Of a stretch of 64,000 bases of DNA, positions 38,102-48,332 are shown piece by piece (positions within the stretch are counted from its first letter, which is position 1; every line of letters starts with the position of its first letter). The notes below the pieces were generated by a model that was not told the DNA's origin, searched no databases, and worked only from the letters and a program-made list of their open reading frames with translations. The stretch is from Sulfurimonas sp. hsl 1-7 (GTDB lineage: Bacteria > Campylobacterota > Campylobacteria > Campylobacterales > Sulfurimonadaceae), in NCBI RefSeq assembly GCF_030577135.1, contig NZ_JAUIRR010000001.1, positions 124,001-188,000 of the forward strand. Reading direction: 5' to 3'. A program made the position numbers and the translations under genes.

Positions 38102-40255
38102 TTGTCATTAAGTCCAGTTGATATCGAGAAAGTTAAGCATCTTCATGATATTGACTCGGCTACGGCTTATCTTTTCTCCCATATAATTCCTACCGATAAA
38201 TTAAAACATGCCCTTGACTTTTCAAAAGAGGCACATAAAACACAGTTTAGAAAAAGCGGTGAACCTTATATTATTCATCCTATATTAGTTGCAGCAATTG
38301 TTGCTTCAATCACTAATGATGAAGCGATGGCTATTGCCGCACTTTTACATGATGTTGTAGAAGATACTCCGACAACTATAGAAGAGGTTGAAGAGCTTTA
38401 TGGAAAAGATGTAGCTCATTTAGTATCGGGACTTACCAAGATAGACTCAATACGTGATAGTGAATTGATCCCTTCTAGTTCAAATGAAAGATTGATAGTA
38501 TCCGCACTTTCATTTAGAAAGATGCTTTTAGCAAGTATTGAAGATGTCCGTGTACTGGTAGTAAAGCTTTGTGACAGACTTCATAATATGCTTACTCTGG
38601 ATGCTTTGCCGCAACATAAGCAAAAGCGTATCTCGGAAGAGACTTTAGTCGTATATTCTCCAATTGCCCACCGTTTAGGGATCAGTTTTCTAAAAAATAT
38701 GTTGGAAGATTTGAGTTTTTCATATCTTTTTGCAGAAGAGAAACACTATATAGATAATTATCTCGATACAAATTATCATGCCATTGAGATGCGTATTAAT
38801 GATTTTAAACAGCGTGTTTCCGATATTTTAATCCATAATGGATTTTGTGAAGATGACTTTGAGATTCTCTCGCGTATAAAACACAGATACTCTATTTACT
38901 TGAAGATGCAAAGAAAAGGGGTGAGCATAGATGAAGTACTCGACCTTCTTGCAATTAGAATTTTAGTAAAAGATCCTATTAAATGTTATGATGCTCTGGG
39001 ACTCATTCACCTTAATTTTAGACCGCTTGCATCAAGGTTTAAAGATTATATTGCAGTTCCTAAAGATAATGGATATCAGACTATCCATACTACTGTTTTT
39101 TACAATACGGCAATTTTTGAAGTTCAGATCAGAACATACGATATGCACCAAACTGCAGAGCTTGGAGTTGCGGCACATTGGAAGTATAAATCTGGCGGTA
39201 ATAATATCAAGCTAGACTGGCTTGATAATCTTCAATATCAAAACGAATCTGTTGAGGATTTTTATGCCTTGATTAAAAACGATTTATATTCGGAAGATAT
39301 CTCGGTTTTTTCTCCTACGGGTGATGCATTTACACTTCCTCGCGGTGCTGTAGTGTTAGATTTTGCTTACGCTGTGCATACGGATATAGGAAATAAAGCT
39401 ATAAACGGTGTAGTAAACAAAAGTAAAACTTCACTGCTTACAGAGTTGCATAACGGTGATATCGTAAAAGTTATAACAGGTGATGATATTGAGACAAGAT
39501 GTTCTTGGCTCGATGCGGTAAAAACTTCTAAAGCACAGACAAATATGAAAAACAACTGTAATGCAAGGATTCGTGAGATTAATGCAAAATCGGCTGTAAA
39601 TATTATCTCTAACGTTATGAACTTAAATCATACAAGGGTACAGGAGTGGTTAAGTAAGAATAATTGTGAAAACCTTTCACATATTCCGACAGATTTAGAA
39701 CATCTTAAGAACGTGTTACATAAATATATCAGTGATATTGCAAAAAACAACCGTTTTAAAAGATTTATCACGCGTCACAGATTTAAGTTAAAACCGTATG
39801 AAATTAGCGGTTTGGAAGTTTATTCAAACACAACGATCAACGATGTTGTTTTCGATTATTGTTGTCATCCGAAATTTGGTGATGAAGTGATGGCGTTTGT
39901 AGAGAAATCAAAAGCACATGTACACCATAAAATGTGTCAAAATGCGGCTAAACAACTTGAAGATAATGAACCTATGGTATTTGTAAAATGGGCAAAAGAG
40001 AAAGTGTTCAGATATAAACTTATCGCCTCGTTAACAAATGAAAAAGGTGCCTTAGCAGAGTTCTTGGCATTTTTGGCAAAGCAAAATATTGATCTGACTT
40101 CAATTGAGTTGGGTAAAGATGATTTAGACTATGTACAATATTGTGACATAGTTTTTCAATCCGAAGAAGCTGATATTAATACACTTCGTGCTAAAATTGA
40201 GTCAAAAATTAAAGTCGTTGATTTAGTTAGAAGTGATGACGCTTATAGAAACTAA
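38102..40255 (+). CDS. spoT: Bifunctional (p)ppGpp synthetase/hydrolase
   Basis: 717 residues, start TTG 38102. HD hydrolase domain with H59 and H83-D84 in AALLHDVVEDT, synthetase domain (AIRILVKDP, YIAVPKDNGYQTIHT), TGS domain (FSPTGDAFTLPRGAV), and a C-terminal ACT domain. It sets ppGpp levels under starvation. This phylum generally has a single long RSH enzyme, so both activities probably reside here. Both catalytic sites look intact. Confidence 0.96.
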   Translation: MSLSPVDIEKVKHLHDIDSATAYLFSHIIPTDKLKHALDFSKEAHKTQFRKSGEPYIIHPILVAAIVASITNDEAMAIAALLHDVVEDTPTTIEEVEELYGKDVAHLVSGLTKIDSIRDSELIPSSSNERLIVSALSFRKMLLASIEDVRVLVVKLCDRLHNMLTLDALPQHKQKRISEETLVVYSPIAHRLGISFLKNMLEDLSFSYLFAEEKHYIDNYLDTNYHAIEMRINDFKQRVSDILIHNGFCEDDFEILSRIKHRYSIYLKMQRKGVSIDEVLDLLAIRILVKDPIKCYDALGLIHLNFRPLASRFKDYIAVPKDNGYQTIHTTVFYNTAIFEVQIRTYDMHQTAELGVAAHWKYKSGGNNIKLDWLDNLQYQNESVEDFYALIKNDLYSEDISVFSPTGDAFTLPRGAVVLDFAYAVHTDIGNKAINGVVNKSKTSLLTELHNGDIVKVITGDDIETRCSWLDAVKTSKAQTNMKNNCNARIREINAKSAVNIISNVMNLNHTRVQEWLSKNNCENLSHIPTDLEHLKNVLHKYISDIAKNNRFKRFITRHRFKLKPYEISGLEVYSNTTINDVVFDYCCHPKFGDEVMAFVEKSKAHVHHKMCQNAAKQLEDNEPMVFVKWAKEKVFRYKLIASLTNEKGALAEFLAFLAKQNIDLTSIELGKDDLDYVQYCDIVFQSEEADINTLRAKIESKIKVVDLVRSDDAYRN

Positions 40256-40280
40256 AAAATTTAGAAAGAGAAAGTAGTAG

Positions 40281-41483
40281 ATGATAGAAGAAGCTTTACG
40301 AGAAATTAGCCGTGGAACTGCGGAAATTATTGATAATGAAAGAATAGAAAAACTTTTAAAAGCTTATTTTGAAGAGGGGAAAGGCTATACTGTAAAAGCC
40401 GGTTTTGATCCAACAGCACCGGATTTACACCTAGGGCATACGGTACTTTTACAGAAGCTTGCAATATTTCAAAAATATGGTGCGCGTGTACAGTTTTTGA
40501 TTGGTAGTTTTACAGCAACTATCGGTGATCCGACAGGAAAAAGTGCTACAAGAAAAGTGTTAACAAAACAAGAGATTATTCATAACATAGACAGTTATAC
40601 TACACAAGCATTTAAGATTTTAGATGAAGAAAAAACTGATATCGTTTACAATGACGACTGGTTAGGAAATATGACTGCAGCAGATATGATTGCACTTGCT
40701 TCTAACTTGACTGTAGCACGTATGCTTGAACGTGATGATTTTTCAAAAAGATATGCATCAAATACACCTATTGCTGTAAGTGAATTTATGTATCCTTTAC
40801 TTCAAGGGTATGATAGTGTACATCTTAAATCTGATATTGAGATAGGCGGTACAGATCAGAAATTCAACCTTTTAATGGGTAGACAGCTTCAAAAAGCATA
40901 TGATGTAAAAAAACAACAAGCCGTTTTAATGATGCCTATTTTAGAAGGTCTTGACGGTGTTCAAAAGATGTCAAAATCTTTAGGAAACTATATCGGTGTA
41001 AGTGATGAACCAAAAGATATGTTTGGTAAAACGTTAAGTATCTCTGATGAGTTAATGTGGAGATATTATGAACTTCTTTCTGCAAAATCTCTGGATGAAA
41101 TTGCAGCTTTAAAATCTGGTGTTGAAGATGGTTCTCTACATCCTAAAAAAGTGAAAGAGGAACTTGCTTTTGAAATTACAGCAAGATTTCATGATGAAGC
41201 AGCAGCGCAAGCAGCAAAAGAAGAGTTTGATAGAGTACATGCACAAAGTCAAATACCTACAGATATAGAGGAATTTACTGTTAACGCTGAATCTCTATGG
41301 ATCGCTCAAGCCTTAGTTGATTGTAAGCTTGAACCATCTACTTCACAAGCACGACGTGACATTAAGCAAGGTGGTGTTAAAATAAACCAAGAAAAAGTTA
41401 CAGATATGAACTTACAACTAAATAGTGGTGAATATTTGCTTCAAGTTGGAAAAAGAAAATTTGCAAAACTAAGGGTTGATTAA
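40281..41483 (+). CDS. tyrS: Tyrosyl-tRNA synthetase
   Basis: 400 residues. HIGH-type motif HLGH (50-53) in GFDPTAPDLHLGH, KMSKS in GVQKMSKSLGN, and a C-terminal S4 domain (about 340-400). The layout matches the TyrZ-like subgroup. It charges tRNA-Tyr. Overlaps the next start by one base (TAATG). Confidence 0.97.
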   Translation: MIEEALREISRGTAEIIDNERIEKLLKAYFEEGKGYTVKAGFDPTAPDLHLGHTVLLQKLAIFQKYGARVQFLIGSFTATIGDPTGKSATRKVLTKQEIIHNIDSYTTQAFKILDEEKTDIVYNDDWLGNMTAADMIALASNLTVARMLERDDFSKRYASNTPIAVSEFMYPLLQGYDSVHLKSDIEIGGTDQKFNLLMGRQLQKAYDVKKQQAVLMMPILEGLDGVQKMSKSLGNYIGVSDEPKDMFGKTLSISDELMWRYYELLSAKSLDEIAALKSGVEDGSLHPKKVKEELAFEITARFHDEAAAQAAKEEFDRVHAQSQIPTDIEEFTVNAESLWIAQALVDCKLEPSTSQARRDIKQGGVKINQEKVTDMNLQLNSGEYLLQVGKRKFAKLRVD

Positions 41484-42574
41484 TGAGTTTTAATTCTATT
41501 AAAATCGGAAAATATACTATCGAAAAACCTATCGTTCAAGGTGGTATGGGTGTTGGAATTAGTTGGGATCAACTTGCCGGTACAGTTTCAAAAGAGGGTG
41601 GACTGGGTGTTATCTCTGCTGTTGGTACTGGATATTATAAAGATAAAGAATATGCTAAAAAGTTAGTAGCTGATCGTCCACTTAGTGAAGCAAACTTTTA
41701 TTCTAAAGAGGGATTGGCAGCACTAGTAGCTAGTGCAAGAGAGATCTGTGGAGACAAGCCTCTTGCAGCAAATATTTTATATGCAATTAATGACTATGGA
41801 AGAGTTGTAAGAGATGCATGTGAAGCGGGTATTGATATTATCATTACCGGAGCAGGACTTCCTACAAATATGCCAGAGTTCACAGAAGGGTATCCTGATG
41901 TAGCATTAGTACCTATCGTATCGTCTGCAAAAGCTTTAAAGTTGATTTGCCGTAGATGGGAAAAAAGATACAATCGTTTACCAGACGCAGTTATCTTAGA
42001 GGGACCAAAATCTGGCGGTCACCAAGGTTTTACATACGAGCAGTGTCTAATGGACGAATACCAACTAGAGAACTTGGTAGAACCGGTTGTTGAAGAAGCA
42101 AAAAACTGGGGTGATATTCCAGTTATTGCTGCGGGTGGTATTTGGGATAAAAAAGATATTGAAGAGATGATGGCTCTAGGTGCTAAAGGTGTTCAAATGG
42201 GGACACGTTTTATCGGTACGTACGAGTGTGATGCACATGCCAACTTCAAAAAAGTACTTTTAGATTCTAAAGAGGATGATATCAAACTGATGAGTTCTCC
42301 TGTTGGATATCCTGCACGCGGTGTTGTCTCAAATCTTACTAAGCTTGTAGAAAAACGAGAAGGGCCGGACATTAAATGTATCTCAAACTGTGTAGCTCCT
42401 TGTAATAGAGGTGAAGAAGCGAAAGTTGTAGGTTTCTGTATTGCTGATAGACTCAGTGACGCATATGAAGGAAATCTTGAAACAGGTCTTTTCTTCTCTG
42501 GAACAAACGGATACAGACTTGACAAGATCATATCAGTCAAAGAGTTAATGGAAAAACTGACAGAGGGTGAATAG
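41483..42574 (+). CDS. Nitronate monooxygenase-like FMN enzyme with added cysteines
   Basis: 363 residues. The TIM-barrel FMN enzyme motifs are visible: PIVQGGMGVGIS at the N-terminus, GAGLPTNMP, PVIAAGGIWD and GVQMGTRFIGT. Family members include nitronate monooxygenases and FabK-like enoyl reductases; the GGMGVGIS start and FIGTYE favour the former group. A C-terminal set C299, C303, C307 (ISNCVAPCNRG) and C319 is extra and suggests an Fe-S cluster or metal site. Substrate unknown. Coupled to tyrS, followed by the amidase 7 bp later. Confidence 0.82.
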   Translation: MSFNSIKIGKYTIEKPIVQGGMGVGISWDQLAGTVSKEGGLGVISAVGTGYYKDKEYAKKLVADRPLSEANFYSKEGLAALVASAREICGDKPLAANILYAINDYGRVVRDACEAGIDIIITGAGLPTNMPEFTEGYPDVALVPIVSSAKALKLICRRWEKRYNRLPDAVILEGPKSGGHQGFTYEQCLMDEYQLENLVEPVVEEAKNWGDIPVIAAGGIWDKKDIEEMMALGAKGVQMGTRFIGTYECDAHANFKKVLLDSKEDDIKLMSSPVGYPARGVVSNLTKLVEKREGPDIKCISNCVAPCNRGEEAKVVGFCIADRLSDAYEGNLETGLFFSGTNGYRLDKIISVKELMEKLTEGE

Positions 42575-42581
42575 AAGTTAG

Positions 42582-43979
42582 ATGATTCGCTTTGTTGTAA
42601 CGTTTTTTCTACTTTTTATTATTTCACTCTATGGTGCAGATGACTTTGAACTTTTAAAACGTGCCGACGGCTATGCAAAGTCTTCAACAAAAGCAAATCA
42701 GTTTCGTGCCTATAATGATTACAAAAACATCTATCTTCGTGCTTTAATGAACGAAGATCAGAAGTTAAAAATATGTGCACTTGAAGGTATAGTAAAGTGC
42801 GGTACAAAACTACATATAGATGTCTCTCAATATTCCGATGAACTCGAAAAACTACAAAAAGAATCCTCAACAGTAAAAAAACAAAAGAAAATCAAGCAAA
42901 AACAATCTTCAGATATTCGAGTCTCTTCTTCCCATAAACTGAAATCTATTCGTTGGAGAGATGGAAGACTTGTTCTAAGTTTCGATAAAAAACTGCGTAA
43001 TAACCAAATCAACTATTTTAAACTATACGATACAAAGAAAAAAGTGTACAAGTATGTATTTGATATTCATGCCTCTATGTTGACAAAATCACAAACATTA
43101 AAAAAACAAAATATCGATAAAATTAAATTAGCACAATTTAACCCCACAACACTTCGCTTAGTTATTCAAGATAGTGCACAGGTAAGTATCTCGTTTAAAA
43201 AAGAGAACAAACAACTTATTGTTAACATGGTTCCTAAGGCGGGGAAAAAATATTCTCAAACTCCAGAAGCAAAAAGCGTAGTTTCACCTAAAAGACTCGA
43301 TAGAAATAAAAGAATAGTGATAGATGCGGGACATGGCGGTAAAGATCCAGGTGCCATCGGCTATAAGGGGTATAGAGAAAAAGTTGTAGTACTTCAAATA
43401 GCAAAAGAATTAAACTCAATTTTAAAAGCTCGCGGATATACAGTTTTTATGACGAGAGATGATGATAAATTTATAAGACTGAGAAATAGAACAAAATATG
43501 CAAACCGTAAAAAAGCGGATCTTTTTATAAGTATTCATGCAAATGCCGTAAGTAAAAAACAGGCACATAAAGCGTACGGGATTGAGTGCTATTTTCTCGA
43601 TAAGTCACGTTCAAGCCGTGCAAAAAAGGTAGCTGCACAAGAGAACTCTGCAGATATGAGCGAGATGGATTTCTATGGAAAACAAAGTTTTCTCTCAACA
43701 CTCAACTCTCATAATATAGTTGCTTCAAATAAACTGGCTATTGACTTGCAAAGAGGTACACTTGCATCACTGAGAAAGAAATATAAGAATGTTAAAGATG
43801 CGGGTGTAAGACCGGCACCGTTTTGGGTGCTTGTAGGTGCACAGATGCCTTCAGTTTTAGTTGAAGTCGGATTTATTACAAATCCAAAGGAAGCAAAAAG
43901 ACTGGTAGATAGACAATACCAAAAACGAATGGCTCTTGGACTTGCCAATGGGGTTGAAAGATACTTTTTAAATAATTAG
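42582..43979 (+). CDS. amiC: N-acetylmuramoyl-L-alanine amidase (AmiC type)
   Basis: 465 residues. Signal peptide (1-19), an AMIN-like beta domain at about 120-210, and an amidase_3 catalytic domain at about 245-463 with IDAGHGGKDPGAIG, DLFISIHANA and VLVEVGFITN, supplying zinc ligands and the catalytic Glu. The enzyme cleaves peptide from glycan during daughter-cell separation. Lysine-rich linkers separate the domains. Last gene of the pyrH-to-amidase run on this strand. Confidence 0.94.
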   Translation: MIRFVVTFFLLFIISLYGADDFELLKRADGYAKSSTKANQFRAYNDYKNIYLRALMNEDQKLKICALEGIVKCGTKLHIDVSQYSDELEKLQKESSTVKKQKKIKQKQSSDIRVSSSHKLKSIRWRDGRLVLSFDKKLRNNQINYFKLYDTKKKVYKYVFDIHASMLTKSQTLKKQNIDKIKLAQFNPTTLRLVIQDSAQVSISFKKENKQLIVNMVPKAGKKYSQTPEAKSVVSPKRLDRNKRIVIDAGHGGKDPGAIGYKGYREKVVVLQIAKELNSILKARGYTVFMTRDDDKFIRLRNRTKYANRKKADLFISIHANAVSKKQAHKAYGIECYFLDKSRSSRAKKVAAQENSADMSEMDFYGKQSFLSTLNSHNIVASNKLAIDLQRGTLASLRKKYKNVKDAGVRPAPFWVLVGAQMPSVLVEVGFITNPKEAKRLVDRQYQKRMALGLANGVERYFLNN

Positions 43980-44002
43980 AGATGGATGGTATCCAACTCT
44001 AG

Positions 44003-45079
44003 TTAGTCTTGTTTATATTCAAGCTTTCCGGCAACAGATTCTTTTTTATGTATAATAGACTCGATTTGCTCTTTCACTTTAGGGTAACGGAATTGCTCTT
44101 TAAATCCTTGAACTCTTCCTCCTGCTGCATTTGGATGTCCACCACCGTCAACCCATTCTTTAGCTATTTGTGCAACGCTTACGTTATTATTTGCACGCAG
44201 ACTCATTGTCCCTCTGTAACTTACATCAACGATAAAGTCATATTCAGGATATTTTGTTAAAAAGCCGTTACCGATAATAGAAGTATTTCCAACACCGTAA
44301 GAGAGATACCCTTTGTAACCTTTATAGTAGATCGTTTTGTCAGCTTTGCTCTCTCCTAGAAGATCAACGATATATTCAGTTGCAAGATTATCTAAAGTAT
44401 TGTCTGCATCTCTTCTAAAAAAATCTTTTTTAAGGGTATGGATCTTTTCATCCAGTACAATATGACCGTTTTCTTGATCTATGTAGTTTACAGCTTCATG
44501 TAAAAGAGCAAGTTTATACTCTGTATCTTTTTTTGCAAACATTACACGGTTTAACTCTCTAGTCTCTGTAACAAGACGCATAAAAACTTTTCCAAATTCA
44601 AAGTTTGCTTGCTCCTCTTGTTTCCAGAGATCAACTGCATTAACAATGTTAACATAGTGCTCCATCCATGACGGCTCATCAAATGTAAAATTCTCTTTCG
44701 CAAAGTCGTATATGATTTTTGTAGCATATCTTGCAGTGTCAAGATAATACCAGTCATATTTTTTTGCACTTTCTTCACCGCTGCCGTGGTGATCTAAAAG
44801 TTGAAGTTTTACATCTTTTTTATTTTCATTAAGTTTGTTTACTTCATGGTTTAACCATTTAGATTCATCAGCAGTTAAATTGAGATCTGAGATTAAAATA
44901 TATGCACTGTTACTATCGTTTTGAATATTTTCTAAAATCTCTTCTAGTTTTGCTTTGACCTCTGCACCGTAGTTTGCATTGTAATTAAGCTTTTCATACG
45001 GTGTATATTTCATAACAAGTTGACAACTATACCCATCTAAGTCTATATGGGATAAGTGGTGTAGTGTTCTATTTTGCAT
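44003..45079 (-). CDS. DHH family phosphoesterase
   Basis: 358 residues. LSHIDLDGYSC is the DHH motif I variant, LLDHHGSG is the DHH itself, and GGGHPNAAGGRV is the DHHA1 signature. Members cleave oligonucleotides, cyclic dinucleotides or pyrophosphate; this one resembles the single-domain NrnA-like or oligoribonuclease group, substrate uncertain. Coupled to flhA by a 15-bp gap, so co-transcribed with a flagellar gene. Confidence 0.87.
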   Translation of the reverse strand: MQNRTLHHLSHIDLDGYSCQLVMKYTPYEKLNYNANYGAEVKAKLEEILENIQNDSNSAYILISDLNLTADESKWLNHEVNKLNENKKDVKLQLLDHHGSGEESAKKYDWYYLDTARYATKIIYDFAKENFTFDEPSWMEHYVNIVNAVDLWKQEEQANFEFGKVFMRLVTETRELNRVMFAKKDTEYKLALLHEAVNYIDQENGHIVLDEKIHTLKKDFFRRDADNTLDNLATEYIVDLLGESKADKTIYYKGYKGYLSYGVGNTSIIGNGFLTKYPEYDFIVDVSYRGTMSLRANNNVSVAQIAKEWVDGGGHPNAAGGRVQGFKEQFRYPKVKEQIESIIHKKESVAGKLEYKQD

Positions 45080-45094
45080 CTGTTTCCTTAGAAT

Positions 45095-47272
45095 TTAATT
45101 GTTTTGTTCCATAGAGATTGAACCAAGTACTTCAAAAGTTGCACTGGAATCTATCTCAGCATGTGAAAGTGTTACGATATCCAGAGAGAATTTTTCAAAT
45201 ATCTCTGCAACACCACGACGTATTTGCGGATCTACTATCACTATAACAGGTGAGATGTTTTTCTGTAATACTTCAGCCGCTTTTGTACTTACAGCTTGAA
45301 TAAGGGCATTTATCTCACCGACATTAAGCATAATATTTCTCACTCCGTCTTGCTCTTGTGATTTTTGCAGTAACATCTGTTCAGTTTGCGTATCAAATGT
45401 AAGCAGTCTGATCACACCGTCATCTCCGGAATACATCTGTGTAATAACACGAGAGAGTTTTGCTCTTACCTGTTCAGTGAGCAGCTCTACATTTTTAGTA
45501 TATTCTGCAATATCTGCAATTGTCTCTAAGATATTGAGCATATCTTTAAGAGGTATTTTTTCATGTAATAATGATTTTAATACTCTTTGAATTAAACCGA
45601 TATTAGCTACTTTAAGTACATCATCTATAATAACAGGATAATCATCTTTAATTTTATCGATAAGTGCCTGTACCTCTTGACGAGTAAGGAGCTCTTCTGC
45701 ATTACGCTTAATAAGCTCACTCATATGTGTAGAGATAACAGTAGCAGGATCAACTACCGTATATCCATGCATAATTGCATCCTCTTTATCATCAGGAGAG
45801 ATCCACAGGGCATCAAGCCCAAATGCAGGTTCCTTTGTAGGCTTACCGTTAACGTGACCTGTAGCCATACCGCTATCCATAGCTAGAAAGTTATCAGGAA
45901 GTATTTCACCTTCACCTATTTCAACACCTTTTAAAAGCACTTGGTATTGTGTCGGTTGAAGATGGAGGTTGTCCCGAATACGAACCTGCGGCATTAAAAA
46001 TCCGTAGTCACTCGCAATTTTTCGTCTCATTGAACGGATACGCTCTAAGAGATCTCCTCCTTGAGAAGAGTCTGCTAGTTTGATGAGCTGATATCCGAGT
46101 GTGAGTTCTAACATCTCTACTTTTAGGATATCTTCTAAAGCACTCTCTTCCTCTCTTTGGATCTCCTCTTGAGTCTTTTTCGGTTTAGCTTTTTCTTGAG
46201 CCTCTAACTCTTGTTTCGTTTTACTAGATAAGATGTTTTCAACATCAAGGATACTGAGTTCACCTCTTTCATATTTGTAGATTGACCAGCCAAGAAGTGC
46301 AAACAAGATACCGATAAGCCCCATTGAAGCAGTAGGAAGTCCCGGAACTAGTGCAAAGAGTGTCATGATCCCACCGACAATCATTAGAATCTTTGCATTT
46401 CCAACCATTTGGTTGATCGTACCCTCTGCAAAATTATCGCCGTCACTAGATGAACGGGTGATCATAATACCTGTAGCAGTTGAAACGATAAGGGCCGGAA
46501 TCTGTCCCACCAAACCGTCACCGATAGTTAAAAGTGTAAAAGTTGATGCTGAATCGCTTACACTCATATCGTATTGGAAAACACCTATTAAAAATCCACC
46601 GATAATATTGATAAGAGTAATAATGATACCGGCAACGGCGTCCCCTTTAACAAACTTACTCGAACCGTCCATCGCTCCGTAAAAGTTTGCATCTTGTAAG
46701 ATCTCTGCACGTCTTTGTTTCGCTTGGGCATCATCGATGAGTCCTGCATTAAGATCCGCATCGACTGCCATCTGTTTACCCGGCATAGAATCTAACACGA
46801 AACGAGCTGCAACCTCTGCAACCCTTGTAGAACCTTTTGTAACAACCATAAAGTTGATAATAACCAAGATTGCAAATACGATGATTCCGATTACATAGTT
46901 TCCACCCACAACAAAGTTACCGAAACTGGTGATAATATCACTTACCGCTTCAGGACCTTCATACCCATGACTTAAAATCATCCTCGTAGTCGCAATATTT
47001 AGTGCCAATCTAAAAAGGGTTAGAATAAGTATGAGCGTAGGAAATGTTGTTAGATCGGTCGGTTTGGGTATATAGAGTGAAATGAGAAGGATTAAAACTG
47101 CCATAGCCATCGATACCGTTAAGAAAAGATCTAAAACTGATGATGGAAGAGGTACGATAATAATGGCTAAAATTGCCATAACAAATATAACTACACTGAG
47201 ATCTTTTTGTCCAAGTAGAAAATTTAAGCTGGTGCCGACTTGTTGTTTTAGTGTTAACTTCTTTTTAGCCAA
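45095..47272 (-). CDS. flhA: Flagellar export gate protein FlhA
   Basis: 725 residues. Eight N-terminal membrane helices (about 28-335) include the conserved cytoplasmic FHIPEP-like loop ([20 protein letters not shown] near 160-180), followed by a large cytoplasmic domain (about 360-725) with [20 protein letters not shown] and other family blocks. FlhA forms the nonameric ring of the flagellar type III export apparatus. It lies 20 bp after the Rrf2 gene. The gene is intact. Confidence 0.97.
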   Translation of the reverse strand: MAKKKLTLKQQVGTSLNFLLGQKDLSVVIFVMAILAIIIVPLPSSVLDLFLTVSMAMAVLILLISLYIPKPTDLTTFPTLILILTLFRLALNIATTRMILSHGYEGPEAVSDIITSFGNFVVGGNYVIGIIVFAILVIINFMVVTKGSTRVAEVAARFVLDSMPGKQMAVDADLNAGLIDDAQAKQRRAEILQDANFYGAMDGSSKFVKGDAVAGIIITLINIIGGFLIGVFQYDMSVSDSASTFTLLTIGDGLVGQIPALIVSTATGIMITRSSSDGDNFAEGTINQMVGNAKILMIVGGIMTLFALVPGLPTASMGLIGILFALLGWSIYKYERGELSILDVENILSSKTKQELEAQEKAKPKKTQEEIQREEESALEDILKVEMLELTLGYQLIKLADSSQGGDLLERIRSMRRKIASDYGFLMPQVRIRDNLHLQPTQYQVLLKGVEIGEGEILPDNFLAMDSGMATGHVNGKPTKEPAFGLDALWISPDDKEDAIMHGYTVVDPATVISTHMSELIKRNAEELLTRQEVQALIDKIKDDYPVIIDDVLKVANIGLIQRVLKSLLHEKIPLKDMLNILETIADIAEYTKNVELLTEQVRAKLSRVITQMYSGDDGVIRLLTFDTQTEQMLLQKSQEQDGVRNIMLNVGEINALIQAVSTKAAEVLQKNISPVIVIVDPQIRRGVAEIFEKFSLDIVTLSHAEIDSSATFEVLGSISMEQNN

Positions 47273-47292
47273 TGTAACTCATCTTATTATTT

Positions 47293-47697
47293 TTAATCTT
47301 TTAATATATCTGCAAGAGTCAGATTTTTTAAAAAATCATCTATCTTTATTTGCAGTTTATTTAAAAATGGCCAAATAGAACAGACATCAGCTCGATCGGA
47401 TGGACAATCTTTTTCAGATGGGGAACAGTCAAATACTGCAGGTGCTTTGCTTTCAACATTTGAAAGGACATCTAACATATTGATCTCTTGAGGATCTTTA
47501 TTGAGTGAGAATCCACCGTTTACACCTTTATACGATTTCAGTATTCCGGCTTTTGCAAGTGATTGAAGTATTTTAGCTAAGAAACTTTTTGATATAGCCA
47601 ACTCTCGCGAGAGAGATTCACTATCCATAGGCTCTTTTGCTGATGATAAAACTATTAACGAAAGTATTGCATATTCACTTGCTTTTGTAATTAACAT
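47293..47697 (-). CDS. Rrf2 family transcription regulator, probable Fe-S sensor
   Basis: 134 residues. A winged helix (1-75; EYAILSLIVLSS, LQSLAKAGILKSYKG) precedes three cysteines C91, C98 and C106, spaced like the cluster ligands of IscR and NsrR. It probably senses iron-sulfur status, nitric oxide or redox state. It is first in a unit with flhA and the DHH protein and divergent from rpsO; the target genes are unknown. Confidence 0.88.
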   Translation of the reverse strand: MLITKASEYAILSLIVLSSAKEPMDSESLSRELAISKSFLAKILQSLAKAGILKSYKGVNGGFSLNKDPQEINMLDVLSNVESKAPAVFDCSPSEKDCPSDRADVCSIWPFLNKLQIKIDDFLKNLTLADILKD

Positions 47698-47731
47698 CTC
47701 TATATTCTTTATAACTATTATTTTGATGAAT

Positions 47732-47737
47732 ATTATA
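47732..47737 (-). promoter_or_regulatory. -10 element of the Rrf2-flhA unit
   Basis: Minus-strand TATAAT 34 bp upstream of the Rrf2 ATG. It gives a leader of roughly 28 bases. Confidence 0.55.
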
Positions 47738-47786
47738 GCTAAAAACCCTTAATGGTAATATAAATAAAAATAAAGAAAAATTTGGA

Positions 47787-47792
47787 TATAAT
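47787..47792 (+). promoter_or_regulatory. -10 element of rpsO
   Basis: TATAAT 62 bp upstream of the rpsO ATG at 47855, leaving a leader of about 56 bases ending in AGGAGG (47843-47848). Confidence 0.6.
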
Positions 47793-47854
47793 TGCGCTTC
47801 AACTTTTCTGCAATTGCATTTGAGTTAGATTATTATACCTATCAGGAGGCTATT

Positions 47855-48130
47855 ATGGCTTTAGATTCGGCTAAAAAAGCAGAGATTATTGCAAAATACG
47901 GACGTAATGAAAACGACACTGGTTCAAGTGAAGTTCAAATTGCACTTTTAACTACTAGAATTGCGGAATTAACTGAGCACTTAAAAGTGTTCAAAAAAGA
48001 TCACGCATCTCGTCTTGGACTACTAAAATTAGTTGGTCAACGTCGTCGTCTTATGAAATACTTCAAAAGAACGAACAAAGATGGTTACCAAGCACTTGTA
48101 GAGTCTTTAGGAATCCGTGATAACATCTAA
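47855..48130 (+). CDS. rpsO: Ribosomal protein uS15
   Basis: 91 residues from ATG 47855, chosen because AGGAGG lies 6 bases upstream and because S15 starts [11 protein letters not shown]; an open frame from 47792 is too long. [31 protein letters not shown] and [14 protein letters not shown] are S15 motifs. It binds 16S rRNA early in 30S assembly. Single-gene unit with a terminator after it. Confidence 0.97.
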   Translation: MALDSAKKAEIIAKYGRNENDTGSSEVQIALLTTRIAELTEHLKVFKKDHASRLGLLKLVGQRRRLMKYFKRTNKDGYQALVESLGIRDNI

Positions 48131-48143
48131 TTAAACTTCTTAG

Positions 48144-48185
48144 CTTTATCCACCTCTTTTGAGATGGATAAGGTTTTGTTTCTTT
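48144..48185 (+). terminator. Terminator after rpsO
   Basis: Arms 48144-48156 and 48161-48173 with a TTTT loop form about 12 pairs with one mismatch, followed by a T-rich run (GTTTTGTTTCTTT). Confidence 0.8.
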
Positions 48186-48332
48186 CCCACTTTTATAAAT
48201 CCTTTTTTTTTCAATCCAAAAATTTTTTGAAACTATTTTTACAATATTCTTATTTTTACTTTTCTATTCTGTTATCACTGTGTTAGGATAATATGGTATA
48301 TTATTTCCTAATTAAAAAAATGAGGATATTTT

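Noticed and set aside
43980-44005. Small hairpin TGGAT-GGT-ATCCA between the amidase and the DHH gene.
   Set aside because: Five pairs and no T run on either strand; not reported as a terminator.
47792-47854. Upstream extension of rpsO to an earlier ATG.
   Set aside because: S15 proteins start at MALDSAKK, and the AGGAGG site fits only ATG 47855.
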